NCBI GenBank assembly: GCA_003670925.1
Contig: QWQG01000129.1
Coordinates: 1 to 64,000 of the forward strand
Reading direction: 5' to 3'
Length of the DNA stretch: 64,000 nucleotides
DNA from: Planctomycetota bacterium
Lineage (GTDB): Bacteria > Planctomycetota > Planctomycetia > Planctomycetales > Planctomycetaceae
Positions 18,646 to 27,223 of the stretch are shown one piece after another. A program made the translations under genes and the position numbers. The notes under the pieces were generated by a model. The model was not told where the DNA came from, ran no database searches, and saw only the letters and a list, made by a program, of their open reading frames with translations. Positions within the stretch are counted from its first letter, which is position 1; each line of letters opens with the position of its first letter.

Positions 18646-20130
18646 CTAAAGCATTTTCCTGAGTCGATCACCATCCAAAGTTGACTGTAACGTGGTCACA
18701 CTGCGAGCGTCAGGGGCGGGCGCACTAGTTTTCCACTGCCGCGCGTGGATGATTTCCAGAGCAGCGATGCGGTAGGCTTCGGCCATTGTGGGAGAGTTGA
18801 ACGTCGCGTTAGCGAACGTATCAACCGACATTTTCCCAAGAATCGCCATTTGTCCAAGGTGTACGAGTTCCGTCGCGCCGTCGCCGGCAATCTGAACGCC
18901 CAGTAATTTGTCGCCGCGTGCATCCGCAACCAGTTTCAATTGACCAGACGTGGAAGCCATGATGTGGGCGCGCGCGACCTGCCTGAAGTGAACTCGCGCC
19001 ACGATCGGATTGCCCACAGTTCTCACAGCCTGCTGCTCGGTCAGACCAATAGTCGCAATTTCCGGGATCGTATAAACACCCATTGGCAGCAATCCGATTT
19101 CGATATTCGTGATGCCTAACAACGCATGACAGGCGGCTCGCCGGCCCTGTTCCATCGCCACTGAGGCCATTGCCTGCGAACCAACCATGTCACCAGCGGC
19201 GTAAATATGCGGAACATTCGTTTGGTAGAATTCATTTACCGTCAAGAGACCGGATCCCGACACTTCTAGTCCGACTTTTTCGACCGCTAGCGTGTCGAGA
19301 TTCGCGACGCGGCCGAGCGCCACAAACGCTTTATCGGCCTTGAGTACTTCGCCTGTCTTCAGGGTCACCCTAACGGAACTGATCTCGTCCCACGCTGCAG
19401 ATACAATTTCACTGTTTCCACGAAATTCGCCGCCGTTTGCCTGAAACTGCATCAGAAAGAAATCGACGATTTCCGGATCGAGGAATCCTAAAGGCAACGG
19501 TGCCTCGTCAAGCAGTGTGACCTTGACTCCGAGTGCCGCAAATGTCGAAGCATATTCACACGAAATGACGCCACCACCCAAAATGAGGATCGAATGCGGG
19601 AGGTACGTCATGGAAAGAATGGAATCACTGTCGAGAATATTCTCATGATCCACAGCAAAGTTTGGGAGCTTACGCGGCCGTGCACTATTAGCCAGGATGA
19701 TGTTGTCTGTGGTCACCTGTGACCGTCGACCCTTAATATCTGAAATGGCGATTTCGTGAGGCGAGACGAACTCTGCAAGGCCCCAGGCGCGTTCCACGTT
19801 TGCCTGTTTTAGGAGCCGGCGCGTCGTTTCCTGATGGGCTTGGACGACTTCGGTCAGACGCTTCATTAAACTGGTGATGCTCAGTTCTGGATCACGGATG
19901 ATCTTATAGATATCTCCGCTGCGACGTTGAAAGGCGGTCAGTGTCAGCGCTGTTTCATGCAGCGTTTTGCTGGGGATCGTGCCGTCCTCAACGCAGGCTC
20001 CTCCGACCTGCGATTCCTGCTCCACAAGCAGCACGTGCGCACCGCGTGCAGATGCTTCTAGCGCCGCATTTTGTCCTGCAGGACCACTGCCGATGACCAC
20101 CATGTCAAAGTGATTACGAGATACAATCAT
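18646..20130 (-). CDS. SthA-like soluble pyridine nucleotide transhydrogenase
   Basis: A 494-residue flavoprotein of the disulfide reductase superfamily. The FAD motif is VVIGSGPAGQNAALEA, the NAD(P) motif is LILGGGVISCEYASTFAALG, and there is a second FAD stretch HIYAAGDMVG. The usual redox CxxxxC is replaced by ACVEDGTIPSK, retaining only the first cysteine. This matches soluble transhydrogenase (SthA), which lacks the disulfide and equilibrates NADH and NADPH. I therefore infer SthA-like activity rather than lipoamide or glutathione reduction. The ATG at 20130 overlaps the upstream HDOD stop (ATGA), indicating translational coupling; an ATG at 20148 would lie inside that gene. Confidence 0.8.
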   Translation of the reverse strand: MIVSRNHFDMVVIGSGPAGQNAALEASARGAHVLLVEQESQVGGACVEDGTIPSKTLHETALTLTAFQRRSGDIYKIIRDPELSITSLMKRLTEVVQAHQETTRRLLKQANVERAWGLAEFVSPHEIAISDIKGRRSQVTTDNIILANSARPRKLPNFAVDHENILDSDSILSMTYLPHSILILGGGVISCEYASTFAALGVKVTLLDEAPLPLGFLDPEIVDFFLMQFQANGGEFRGNSEIVSAAWDEISSVRVTLKTGEVLKADKAFVALGRVANLDTLAVEKVGLEVSGSGLLTVNEFYQTNVPHIYAAGDMVGSQAMASVAMEQGRRAACHALLGITNIEIGLLPMGVYTIPEIATIGLTEQQAVRTVGNPIVARVHFRQVARAHIMASTSGQLKLVADARGDKLLGVQIAGDGATELVHLGQMAILGKMSVDTFANATFNSPTMAEAYRIAALEIIHARQWKTSAPAPDARSVTTLQSTLDGDRLRKML

Positions 20131-20990
20131 GCCGTCGAATCTACCCATTCCAGAATCTGGTTACTATTTTTTTGAATCGTCACAAACTGTTCAGGATAAA
20201 TGCTCAGCACTTCCAGCATCGGATGTGGCTGATCTTCTGCTGGCGGTGGCGCGCTCGGGTTCAAAATGTCGAACGCAAGTGACATCGCAAGATTCAGAAT
20301 TGCCGCCTGAAATACACACGTCGGAGCATCTTGCGGTGCCTGTTGATAACGCACGGCCTCAGCCACGCGTTGCGAAATTTCCCATTGGACAATCAGTTTT
20401 TCGGCGAACGAAATTCGAAACTCACCGGCGACCCGCAACACATCAACTTCACTAGCCACAAGTCCATGTGTTCGCCGACGATCAACGAATGCCTGAAGTA
20501 GAATGGGACGGCCAACGTCGTGCAGTAAGCCTGTTAGAAATGCTTCCTCCACGTTCATCCGCCGGACCCTCGCAATTTCCTGAGCAAACGCAGCCGTTGC
20601 CAGAGAATACCGAAACGACTGGCGGACTTGTGCTTCAAATTCCGGCACATCGAACACTCGACACTGGCATGAGATCAAGACGACAACTTCACGTACCGCT
20701 AAAAGTCCAAGCCGAGCCGTAGCCTGCTGCACGGACGAGACCCTCACGCCGGTGTTGTATCGCAGCGAATTCGCGATCCGCAGCAGATGGCCCGTCAGTG
20801 ACTGGTCACGTTTGATCAAGGACACGATGTCGCCGACGTTGCAATCAACATCGCTGGTCAGCTTCAATAATTGCACGGCAACTTCCGGCAGCACGGGAAG
20901 TTCGCAATTTTCACCGCTCTGCAATGCCAAGAGGGCCTCTTCGATTGTTTCCGACCGAACAGCCGGTTTCAGTTTGAGAGTCGCACTCAT
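20127..20990 (-). CDS. HDOD domain signalling protein
   Basis: A 287-residue protein whose main body is an HDOD domain, a relative of HD hydrolases that usually lacks full metal-binding catalysis and acts in signalling. Typical features are LPVLPEVAVQLLKLTSD at about 35, IVSLIKRDQSLTGHLLRIANS, and FLTGLLHDVGRPIL with an HD-like pair (H-D) near 155. The HDOD family appears in chemotaxis, c-di-GMP and cell-cycle regulation, but there is no second effector domain here. ATG at 20990 has a GGGA ribosome site; the TTG upstream is less likely. It is the first gene of a two-gene unit with the SthA-like flavoprotein (ATGA overlap), an odd pairing suggesting control of redox balance. Confidence 0.85.
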   Translation of the reverse strand: MSATLKLKPAVRSETIEEALLALQSGENCELPVLPEVAVQLLKLTSDVDCNVGDIVSLIKRDQSLTGHLLRIANSLRYNTGVRVSSVQQATARLGLLAVREVVVLISCQCRVFDVPEFEAQVRQSFRYSLATAAFAQEIARVRRMNVEEAFLTGLLHDVGRPILLQAFVDRRRTHGLVASEVDVLRVAGEFRISFAEKLIVQWEISQRVAEAVRYQQAPQDAPTCVFQAAILNLAMSLAFDILNPSAPPPAEDQPHPMLEVLSIYPEQFVTIQKNSNQILEWVDSTA

Positions 20991-21280
20991 ACTTTGCAAT
21001 CCCGGTGATGCATTGAACGGACCAAGATGGGCCTATCGACGCAAACTGCCGGAAGTTGCTGCAATTCCAAAGTCACGCAGAACAATGGCCGGATGGCGTT
21101 TCGGGCCGTGCCGAATTTCCGAAACATGCGGGTTGCATGAATTGCTCATGTGTCGAGCCATTGTTACTTGAGTGTTTGTTCGCGGACGTGCGGGTCTCGC
21201 CAGCCCGCTCGTCGCCCACGCTTGTCCGTCCCGTCATGCTTCAGTTGCCGAATCCCTTCACCGAGACAGGAGCCAGAATT

Positions 21281-21661
21281 ATGGGAAGCGTTACCGATAT
21301 TCTGAACCAGAAGCAGAAAGATTCTCTGCAATCGACTCATCCGCACGAAACGGTACTGGCGGCAACTCAGAAGATGAACGAGCACAGCATTGGTGCATTG
21401 CTGGTGATCGACGATGAAGGAAATCTGCTCGGCATCTTTACCGAACGCGACGTGCTGCGGCGCATCGTGGCAGCGGAACGAGCGCCGTCGCGGGTCCAGG
21501 TGGGTGAAGTGATGACCAGGGAAGTCGCCTGCTGCAGGGCCGAGACGTCAATCGATGACGCCCGCAGCATTTTCCGTCAGCATCGCATTCGCCATCTTCC
21601 AGTCGTGGATGACAGCGGCAAAGTACAGGGCCCGATCTCAATCGGTGACCTGAACGCCTAG
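21281..21661 (+). CDS. CBS domain pair protein
   Basis: A 126-residue protein consisting almost entirely of two tandem CBS domains (about 8-60 and 72-125), a module that binds adenosyl nucleotides and senses energy state. DDEGNLLGIFTERDVLRRI ends the first domain. VGEVMTREVACC begins the second, and RIRHLPVVDDSGKVQGPISI closes it. No catalytic domain is fused, so it presumably regulates a partner. AGGAG precedes the ATG at 21281 with 9-base spacing; an open frame extends upstream but that segment looks non-coding. It converges on the large minus-strand operon across a nested palindrome. Confidence 0.88.
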   Translation: MGSVTDILNQKQKDSLQSTHPHETVLAATQKMNEHSIGALLVIDDEGNLLGIFTERDVLRRIVAAERAPSRVQVGEVMTREVACCRAETSIDDARSIFRQHRIRHLPVVDDSGKVQGPISIGDLNA

Positions 21662-21767
21662 CACAGCAATCACCAGGAAGTGACCATCCACTTTCTTCAC
21701 GAGTACATGCTCGGGCGAACGTAAAGACGATTCTTCGCGCGGTCAGGACTGAGGGACGTGTTGTTGA

Positions 21768-21951
21768 GTGAGCGGCAAGACGCTAGCCGCGGGTGTTGAT
21801 TTAATACCAACCCGAAGCGCCAGCGAGGCAAAAACGGCTGAATTCCTCGCTGGCGCTTCGGGTTGGTATGATCATGAGCCCCAAAAATCACTAAATCAAC
21901 AGCCCGCTAGCCGCGGGGCAAAAAACCGGCGGCTAGCGCCTTGCCGCTCAC
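21768..21951. repeat. 184-bp nested palindromic element
   Basis: Three pairs of inverted arms are nested. The outer arms 21768-21790 and 21929-21951 match at 22 of 23 positions. A middle arm has GTTGATTTA on the left and TAAATCAAC at 21892-21900 on the right. The perfect 25-nt inner arms are 21804-21828 and 21845-21869, with a 16-base loop. A third copy of the GCTAGCCGCGG core lies at 21906-21917. It fills most of the 322-base gap (21662-21983) between convergent genes and closes the 3' end of the big operon, so it may act as a bidirectional terminator or be a MITE/REP-like mobile palindrome. Confidence 0.8.
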
Positions 21952-21983
21952 AAAATCTCAATTCTGACCGCAGCCGTGTCTAA

Positions 21984-23546
21984 CTAAAACATCCGTTTAT
22001 GGCGGTAATAGACTTCCAGCGTGAGCAGTGAAAGCGATGTGGCGTAGACTCGGCCTCCGGAGCCATCGTGACCGCCCTGCGGAGCCCAGCTGCCAGATTC
22101 GTGACCTGTCATGGACTGCGAATTAAGCAGTAAGTCTCGCATGACTGGATTCCATTCCTCCCAGGGCTCGCCGCCAAAATGATGCAGGACCTGCGTTGCG
22201 TAGTACCAATAGTAAAGTTCTCCACCCGGTTGCGGAGGACGTGACAACAGATACTGGACACCCGCCTCCAGCCCCGGACGCTTTGAATTCCAAGACGTGT
22301 AGATGCGGCACAGTAAGCCTTCAGCCACCATGGCGTCCGTCAGTCTGTCATTCGGCATGTATCGATAACCACCACCCTTCTTGTCGCTCTGCACTGAATC
22401 CAGAAACGCGGCTACTTTTGGCATCACATTTTTAGGAAACCGCAATCCTCCCTGCTGCGCACTTCGCAAAGCGATCACCTGCCAGCCGGTCACACTGGTG
22501 TCTCCCGCCATGCCGGGTTGATATCTCCAGCCGCCGCCGGCATGCTGAGCTTTTACCATGTAATCGATCGATCGCTGTGCTGGTTGTTTGAGCTTTGGAT
22601 CTTTTGTCATGGCCCAGGCTTCACATAACGCGATCGATGCGATTCCGTGCGCATAAAGAGTGCCTGCACCACAATGACGAAACGTCCCTTCCTTCGTTAG
22701 GTCTTCAATGAGCCAATCCAGTCCGTTCTTTACCGTTTTTTTAAACTTGCCGCTCTGATGGGTGTACCCCGCGCCCAAAAACGGCAGCAGCCCGAAGCCT
22801 GTCCCCGCCGCGTCGCTAGAAACGTTTCCTGGCATCGAACATCGTCCGTTGCATTCTCCCGCCGCGTGAAACTCATTCAGCGACCAGTGCCCATCTTTGT
22901 CTTGATGATCCGCTAACCACTTGAGACCATGTTCTACGGCTGATTCACTCGCAGCACTGCCGCCTTCTGATTCTGCCAGTTTTTTTCGCTGCTCGGCGTC
23001 ACGACCGGCAAACATCCCAGGCGAACGAGCGGCGGCGGCGCGAACTCCATCGTCTCCTGATGGTTCGGGCTGAAGCTGTTCGAGTGGTGGAACAGTAAAC
23101 GAGTGGAGTGGGGAGGATTTTTCAGAATCTACCGTGCCCGCTCCCGTCGCGGCGATGGCATCCTCCGGAGCGATCTTGAGATCTGCATTGCCGGAGTCTT
23201 CAGCCTGCGGAGCAACCCCCGAATTCGGACCGTCGCGACCGCCAGACACATCCGTGGACGGATCCATCTCGCCCTCAGCAGCGTGATCATTCTCGCCGCG
23301 CGTGTCGTCGCTGGACGATGTGCCATCACCGACGGCATTGCCCGTTCCTGCGCCAACTCCTCCCCCCGTGCTTCCGGCAAGGGAGTTTCCAGATCGGTTT
23401 GGCAACCAAGACACCAGCATCAGGAGCCCGGCGAACAACAGGCACGTCATGACGCCAATCAGTGTGCCGACGGAAACTCGTGTCCGAAATCGCTCAACGG
23501 ATTCTTCACTCGAAAGCGCTGGTGGATGTGTTGTGTCTTGGTTCAT
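21984..23546 (-). CDS. Membrane-anchored squalene-cyclase/prenyltransferase-repeat protein
   Basis: A 520-residue protein. Residues about 33-52 (GTLIGVMTCLLFAGLLMLVSW) form one membrane anchor. A long low-complexity Gly/Ser/Asp linker follows to about 190. The C-terminal 330 residues carry alpha/alpha-toroid repeats like those of squalene-hopene cyclases and prenyltransferases: GLKWLADHQDKDGHWS, LDWLIEDLTKEGTF, IDYMVKAQHAGGGWRY, VQYLLSRPPQPGGELYYWYY. The cyclase DxDD catalytic motif is not visible, so a binding or scaffold role is more likely than hopene synthesis. GGAG precedes ATG 23546 (an upstream start at 23597 would overlap the previous gene). It is the last gene of the ten-gene operon, 40 bases after its neighbour. 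Confidence 0.75.
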   Translation of the reverse strand: MNQDTTHPPALSSEESVERFRTRVSVGTLIGVMTCLLFAGLLMLVSWLPNRSGNSLAGSTGGGVGAGTGNAVGDGTSSSDDTRGENDHAAEGEMDPSTDVSGGRDGPNSGVAPQAEDSGNADLKIAPEDAIAATGAGTVDSEKSSPLHSFTVPPLEQLQPEPSGDDGVRAAAARSPGMFAGRDAEQRKKLAESEGGSAASESAVEHGLKWLADHQDKDGHWSLNEFHAAGECNGRCSMPGNVSSDAAGTGFGLLPFLGAGYTHQSGKFKKTVKNGLDWLIEDLTKEGTFRHCGAGTLYAHGIASIALCEAWAMTKDPKLKQPAQRSIDYMVKAQHAGGGWRYQPGMAGDTSVTGWQVIALRSAQQGGLRFPKNVMPKVAAFLDSVQSDKKGGGYRYMPNDRLTDAMVAEGLLCRIYTSWNSKRPGLEAGVQYLLSRPPQPGGELYYWYYATQVLHHFGGEPWEEWNPVMRDLLLNSQSMTGHESGSWAPQGGHDGSGGRVYATSLSLLTLEVYYRHKRMF

Positions 23547-23586
23547 AGCCGCTCCACCCTGTTGGTGCATGCGTAAGGTCGCCCGT

Positions 23587-24498
23587 CTACTGCACAAAAA
23601 CCGGATCTGTCTGATCGCCGATATAAACTTTGGCGTCGTCCGGAAACGGGACTAGGTGATACTCAAAACCACTGCGGATCATTGCGTTTTTTACGCTCTC
23701 AAAATTTGCGAATGAGTCCTTAAAGACAAACACCGAGAGGAAATGCTTAGTCTTGTCAAAATCGGCGAGGCGAACAGCGATCTCGGCGACATTCGATCCG
23801 TCCACTGCCACAGCGAGCCCCGCCCCAGGCACCAGTTCAATGTATTTCTTCCCAGGGCTTTCTTCTACAATCCCCGCCTCCGCCTCATTGCGGACGATCT
23901 GACCCTCCGCATTCCGATGCGCAAAAGCACTGAAGCGACCTGCTTTGAGAAAGAAGGCAATCGCAGCTTTCGCCGTCGCACGCTGTTGCGGAACTTCTGA
24001 CGTGCGGCTCCTCAGGCTGGCTTCGTTCTCAAGCCTTTGTTTTTCCAGTTGGAGCCGTTCCTTCGCTTCGGCCAACCGCTGAGCGAGTCGTTCCAGTTCC
24101 CGCGCAGTCTCCTCAAGAGTCGCCTGAGATGCGGCGACATCCGTCAGTTTCTGAGTATGCTCTTTCAGTAATGCGTCACTGTTGTCGTCGAGCGATCGAA
24201 GTGATTCCAGCAGACCGAGACTTTCCGGATCGGCAAACTGTCGTTCCAGATCCTCTTTCTGCCGCACGGCCTGGCGGAGTTTTGTGAGTCTCGATTCCGA
24301 TTCCGTCAGCTCACCGCGCAGCCGCCGAAGCGCGCGGCTGGATTCTGCGGTCGGGGCCGACGGCGCAGCATCGCGACTCACCTGATTTGTCAGGATCACC
24401 ACAAGCATGGCGATGAATAGAATTCCGCCAAATGTGTTGCAGATTGTATCCAGCAGCAGATCAAGACTGTCGCCAGAGGGAGCAGCTTTGCGACTCAT
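23587..24498 (-). CDS. TolR/ExbD-like membrane coiled-coil protein (copy 2)
   Basis: A 303-residue protein of unknown function with a three-part design. A short N-terminus leads into one membrane helix (LDLLLDTICNTFGGILFIAM) with acidic residues D13 and D17 at its cytoplasmic edge. A coiled coil spans about 60-165 (Leu/Glu/Arg-rich). A C-terminal globular domain contains HFLSVFVFKDSFANFESVKN and YHLVPFPDDAKVYIG. An acid at the start of a single N-terminal helix is the arrangement of TolR, ExbD and MotB, the partners of ExbB-type ion channels, and such a channel gene lies three genes upstream. Its start overlaps the previous paralogous gene by 4 bases (ATGA), implying stoichiometric synthesis. 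Confidence 0.6.
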   Translation of the reverse strand: MSRKAAPSGDSLDLLLDTICNTFGGILFIAMLVVILTNQVSRDAAPSAPTAESSRALRRLRGELTESESRLTKLRQAVRQKEDLERQFADPESLGLLESLRSLDDNSDALLKEHTQKLTDVAASQATLEETARELERLAQRLAEAKERLQLEKQRLENEASLRSRTSEVPQQRATAKAAIAFFLKAGRFSAFAHRNAEGQIVRNEAEAGIVEESPGKKYIELVPGAGLAVAVDGSNVAEIAVRLADFDKTKHFLSVFVFKDSFANFESVKNAMIRSGFEYHLVPFPDDAKVYIGDQTDPVFVQ

Positions 24499-25292
24499 TG
24501 CACACCCGCTCCTGTCTCCGCATCAATCGCAGTTTTGTCAGATGGCAGCAGGTCATATCCAACGTCAAAGCGGCGGTCTTGGAGCGCCTTACGGATCGTC
24601 GAAAATGTTTCAATAGTGGTCGGCTTAACGAGCAGCACGAAGTACCGTGAATCCCGGTCCTGATCCTGTACCCACTGCAGAAATGCATCGGGCGTTGCGA
24701 ACGACTGAGGCGGCTGAACCTGCCCCATTTCTGCCGCCACAATCGACATTTCATTCAATTCGACCAACCACGGGGCCTTCGTCGCACCAGCTGGCCGATT
24801 GAAAATGACGCGATTGGATTGCTTCATTGCCGCAATCTGTCGCGCGATTGCTGCCTGCTCGTTCGCCAATGCCTGAATGGCTTCCGGCGTCAGATCTTTC
24901 GCGTCTAAGTTCTGCTGCACTTTGCGGGCATCAATCTTTTCCTGAGTCTTTTGAATCTGCTCATTCTGTAACTCCAGTTCTCCTGCGGCCGCCTTCATTT
25001 CTGCCAGCCGTCGTCGCAGAGAGTCCGCATTGAAACGGATAGTCGTAGTTTCGTCCAGAATCTTCTGCAGACGATCCAGTTCCGAAGTGCCGTCGCTCAC
25101 AGCCTGCCGCAGCATTTTCGCTACTTGAGTGGACTTTTGTTCCTGAGGTGCGGCGGCGGCGCGGCTGAGATTCTGCACCAGCTCGACAGCCATCAGCATG
25201 GTGATCAGCAGGATGATGCCTGTGACCGATGTGATGATGTCCTGAAATGCGAATAGAGAAAATGGTGCTGCGGCTCGTTTGCGTCTGCCCAT
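24495..25292 (-). CDS. TolR/ExbD-like membrane coiled-coil protein (copy 1)
   Basis: A 265-residue protein with the same design as its downstream neighbour. The basic N-terminus MGRRKRAAAPF is followed by a membrane helix (FQDIITSVTGIILLITMLM) with D18 at its edge. A coiled coil follows (about 45-130), then a C-terminal domain where SRYFVLLVKPTTIETFSTIR and FDVGYDLLPSDKTAI align with the neighbour's HFLSVFVF and YHLVPFPDDAKV segments. The two are therefore divergent paralogues that may form a heteromer. An ion-relay role with the ExbB-like protein is inferred from architecture and context only. A 118-base gap, the longest within the operon, precedes it. Confidence 0.6.
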   Translation of the reverse strand: MGRRKRAAAPFSLFAFQDIITSVTGIILLITMLMAVELVQNLSRAAAAPQEQKSTQVAKMLRQAVSDGTSELDRLQKILDETTTIRFNADSLRRRLAEMKAAAGELELQNEQIQKTQEKIDARKVQQNLDAKDLTPEAIQALANEQAAIARQIAAMKQSNRVIFNRPAGATKAPWLVELNEMSIVAAEMGQVQPPQSFATPDAFLQWVQDQDRDSRYFVLLVKPTTIETFSTIRKALQDRRFDVGYDLLPSDKTAIDAETGAGVQ

Positions 25293-25410
25293 ACAATCTT
25301 CTTCTGATGAGCCCCGCTACGGAAGGGGGCCAATGGCGTGGACTTAAGGTTTTTCGCCGTGAGCGGTCGATGCTATTGGGAGGTTGGGCCACATTGCGAG
25401 CGTAACCTTG

Positions 25411-26322
25411 TTAAGGGAATGTAAATTCATGAACCAACTTCGGAGCATCACCAGATCGCAGTGATCGGGAAAAACTTTCAGACTTGCCTTTGACTTTAAT
25501 AGTGACCTGAAAATTCGTGGGGTCGCGGCCTCCATGATTCGCGTAGTGATGGACGTGGACGCTAAATTTTCCGGTCGGAGATTGTCCTGCCGGCCAGTAA
25601 ACATTTTCGACTGGTCGTTGGGACGCTGGTCCTCCGGCATTCATATCGACATCCAGTTCACCGCCACAGCTTGATTGCCGCCGGTTGTACCAGATTTTTT
25701 CATGGCCCGGCGTTTCGACATGCAGATCCAGGTCGTTGCCATTGTTCCATGCCAGCGAAATCTGCACATCTCCCGTTTTCGCACCAGCCGCTAGCAGCCG
25801 GTCACCCAGATCAGAAAATCCATTGCCACCGCCAGCACCTCCCGATTCATCGTTCGCCGCAGGTTGGGGCAAGTCTTGGACCATGAACACGTGCGATTGC
25901 TTTTCCGGCGGTGATAATGGCGTGCCGACGTTCGCAGGTGATGGGGCTGGTGCCGACTTTGGCTGCGCATTGGAAGTGCCGGAGTTTGCGTGGACTTTCC
26001 TCACGTCCGCTCCTGTTCCGCTTCCGGAATCTGGGGCTACAAACTCCCCAGTCCCGCCCTGACCAGACGTCCCGTTGCCGGAACCACCACCAGCGTCTCC
26101 GCCGTCACCCGATCGGGTCGAAATCATTAGCAGCAGCAAGGCCATCAGCAAGACCACGGTGCCAATCTCAACGCCAATCGACACCAGTGTTGGCGTGAGA
26201 AACTCTTTTGCCTGTGACACCGAAGTTCGAATCAATGCGACCCCTTGGGATGCAGGCGTGCGTGGGCCTGATGCGGCTGCAACTGAAGGGCTGGAAGGGG
26301 TGGAGCTTGTCATCGGAATCAC
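25411..26322 (-). CDS. Membrane-anchored DUF2135-like protein
   Basis: A 303-residue protein. A hydrophobic helix lies near residues 45-68 (VGVEIG-like segment ending LLMALLLLMIS), followed by a long Gly/Ser/Pro-rich linker. The compact C-terminal domain of about 110 residues begins VQISLAWNNGNDLDLHVETP. The W-N-x-x-x-DLDLHV-x-x-P signature, then GGELDVDMNAGG and ENVYWPAGQSPTGKFSVHVH, are features of the DUF2135/YfaP beta-sandwich family, likely placed outside the inner membrane. The frame opens with GTG at 26322, overlapping the upstream stop by 4 bases; ATG at 26313 with GGTGAG upstream is an equally good start. Ligand and function are unknown. Confidence 0.65.
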   Translation of the reverse strand: MIPMTSSTPSSPSVAAASGPRTPASQGVALIRTSVSQAKEFLTPTLVSIGVEIGTVVLLMALLLLMISTRSGDGGDAGGGSGNGTSGQGGTGEFVAPDSGSGTGADVRKVHANSGTSNAQPKSAPAPSPANVGTPLSPPEKQSHVFMVQDLPQPAANDESGGAGGGNGFSDLGDRLLAAGAKTGDVQISLAWNNGNDLDLHVETPGHEKIWYNRRQSSCGGELDVDMNAGGPASQRPVENVYWPAGQSPTGKFSVHVHHYANHGGRDPTNFQVTIKVKGKSESFSRSLRSGDAPKLVHEFTFP

Positions 26323-27179
26323 TCACCATCGCGTTCAAAAACCATAATCCGTAGTTTGTTCACGACATTTCGCGTGCAGTATTCGGTACATTCATCCAGA
26401 AACTCCTCTTCAGCTTTCTTCAGAAACGCGAGCCGTAACTGAATCAAAAGTGCGGCGACGAGTGCTTCCAGCGTGGTCTCAAATGCCGTCGCCAGTCCAG
26501 CAGTGACTCCTTGCAGGGATGTCTTGATCGCATCCATCTCGCCTGCCCCCTGCAGGACTCCGCCGAACTGGCTGATCGCCTGTGACAGCCCCAGGACCGT
26601 TCCGATGAAACCCAGCACAGGGATCGCCCACACAAAAGCGTTGATCACGGAGTAACTGGTCTCTAAAGATGATTCATCGTGGCCCCCCTGAGCCCGCAGA
26701 ATATCTTCGACATCGCCGACTCGGCCTAGGTTTCGAAGATTTGACAGCGCAATCTGAATCCGATTGAACAAAACAAAGTGCCGTGGATCATCGACCGTGC
26801 GGTGAATGTTGTTCATCACCACTTCCACCGTCGAAGCCGCCAGAATGAAGCTCGGATTTGCGGGAACCACGCGATATTCCTCGAGCAGACAACGCCGCTG
26901 CAGGGCTAGTTTTTGCCCTTTGATGATCAGTGCGACACTTGCCCACGCGGATAGAAAAACGATGGCATATGGCGTAGATCCCCGCTCCAGAAACATCTGC
27001 GAAATCGTAAGTTTCGGAAATGCGACAAGGGGTAGATAGAACAGCACCGACAGCACTAATCCCACAATTGACGTTCTGAACATGTTGACGCGCGTAAAGC
27101 GGCAACCACCACCGTACAGGCGTTGCTCAATGTCCATGCGGTTCCAGCAAAGTGGTGGTAATGACTCAGAAGAACTCAT
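26319..27179 (-). CDS. MotA/TolQ/ExbB-family ion channel protein
   Basis: A 286-residue inner-membrane protein of the MotA/TolQ/ExbB family, pentameric channels that use proton or sodium flow to drive motion or force across the envelope. Two N-terminal hydrophobic segments (about 30-50 and 65-85) precede a cytoplasmic domain. The signature region follows: AFVWAIPVLGFIGTVLGLSQ near 185, and VTAGLATAFETTLEALVAALL near 225, which form the pore helices. The family needs a TolR/ExbD/MotB partner; two candidates lie downstream in the same operon. It starts 44 bases after the GYF-like gene and overlaps the next gene by 4 bases. Confidence 0.88.
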   Translation of the reverse strand: MSSSESLPPLCWNRMDIEQRLYGGGCRFTRVNMFRTSIVGLVLSVLFYLPLVAFPKLTISQMFLERGSTPYAIVFLSAWASVALIIKGQKLALQRRCLLEEYRVVPANPSFILAASTVEVVMNNIHRTVDDPRHFVLFNRIQIALSNLRNLGRVGDVEDILRAQGGHDESSLETSYSVINAFVWAIPVLGFIGTVLGLSQAISQFGGVLQGAGEMDAIKTSLQGVTAGLATAFETTLEALVAALLIQLRLAFLKKAEEEFLDECTEYCTRNVVNKLRIMVFERDGE

Positions 27180-27223
27180 GAAAAATGTCCGAACAAGGGG
27201 CAGTTCATTTTTTCAAGCTGCGG

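Noticed and set aside
21056-21280. Extension of the CBS protein to 21056
   Set aside because: Residues before the second ATG look non-coding, while ATG 21281 has a strong AGGAG and matches the usual CBS-pair length.
21984-23546. Functional squalene-hopene cyclase (hopanoid synthesis)
   Set aside because: No visible DxDD motif, only part of the repeats, a membrane tether with low-complexity linker and no other hopanoid genes nearby.
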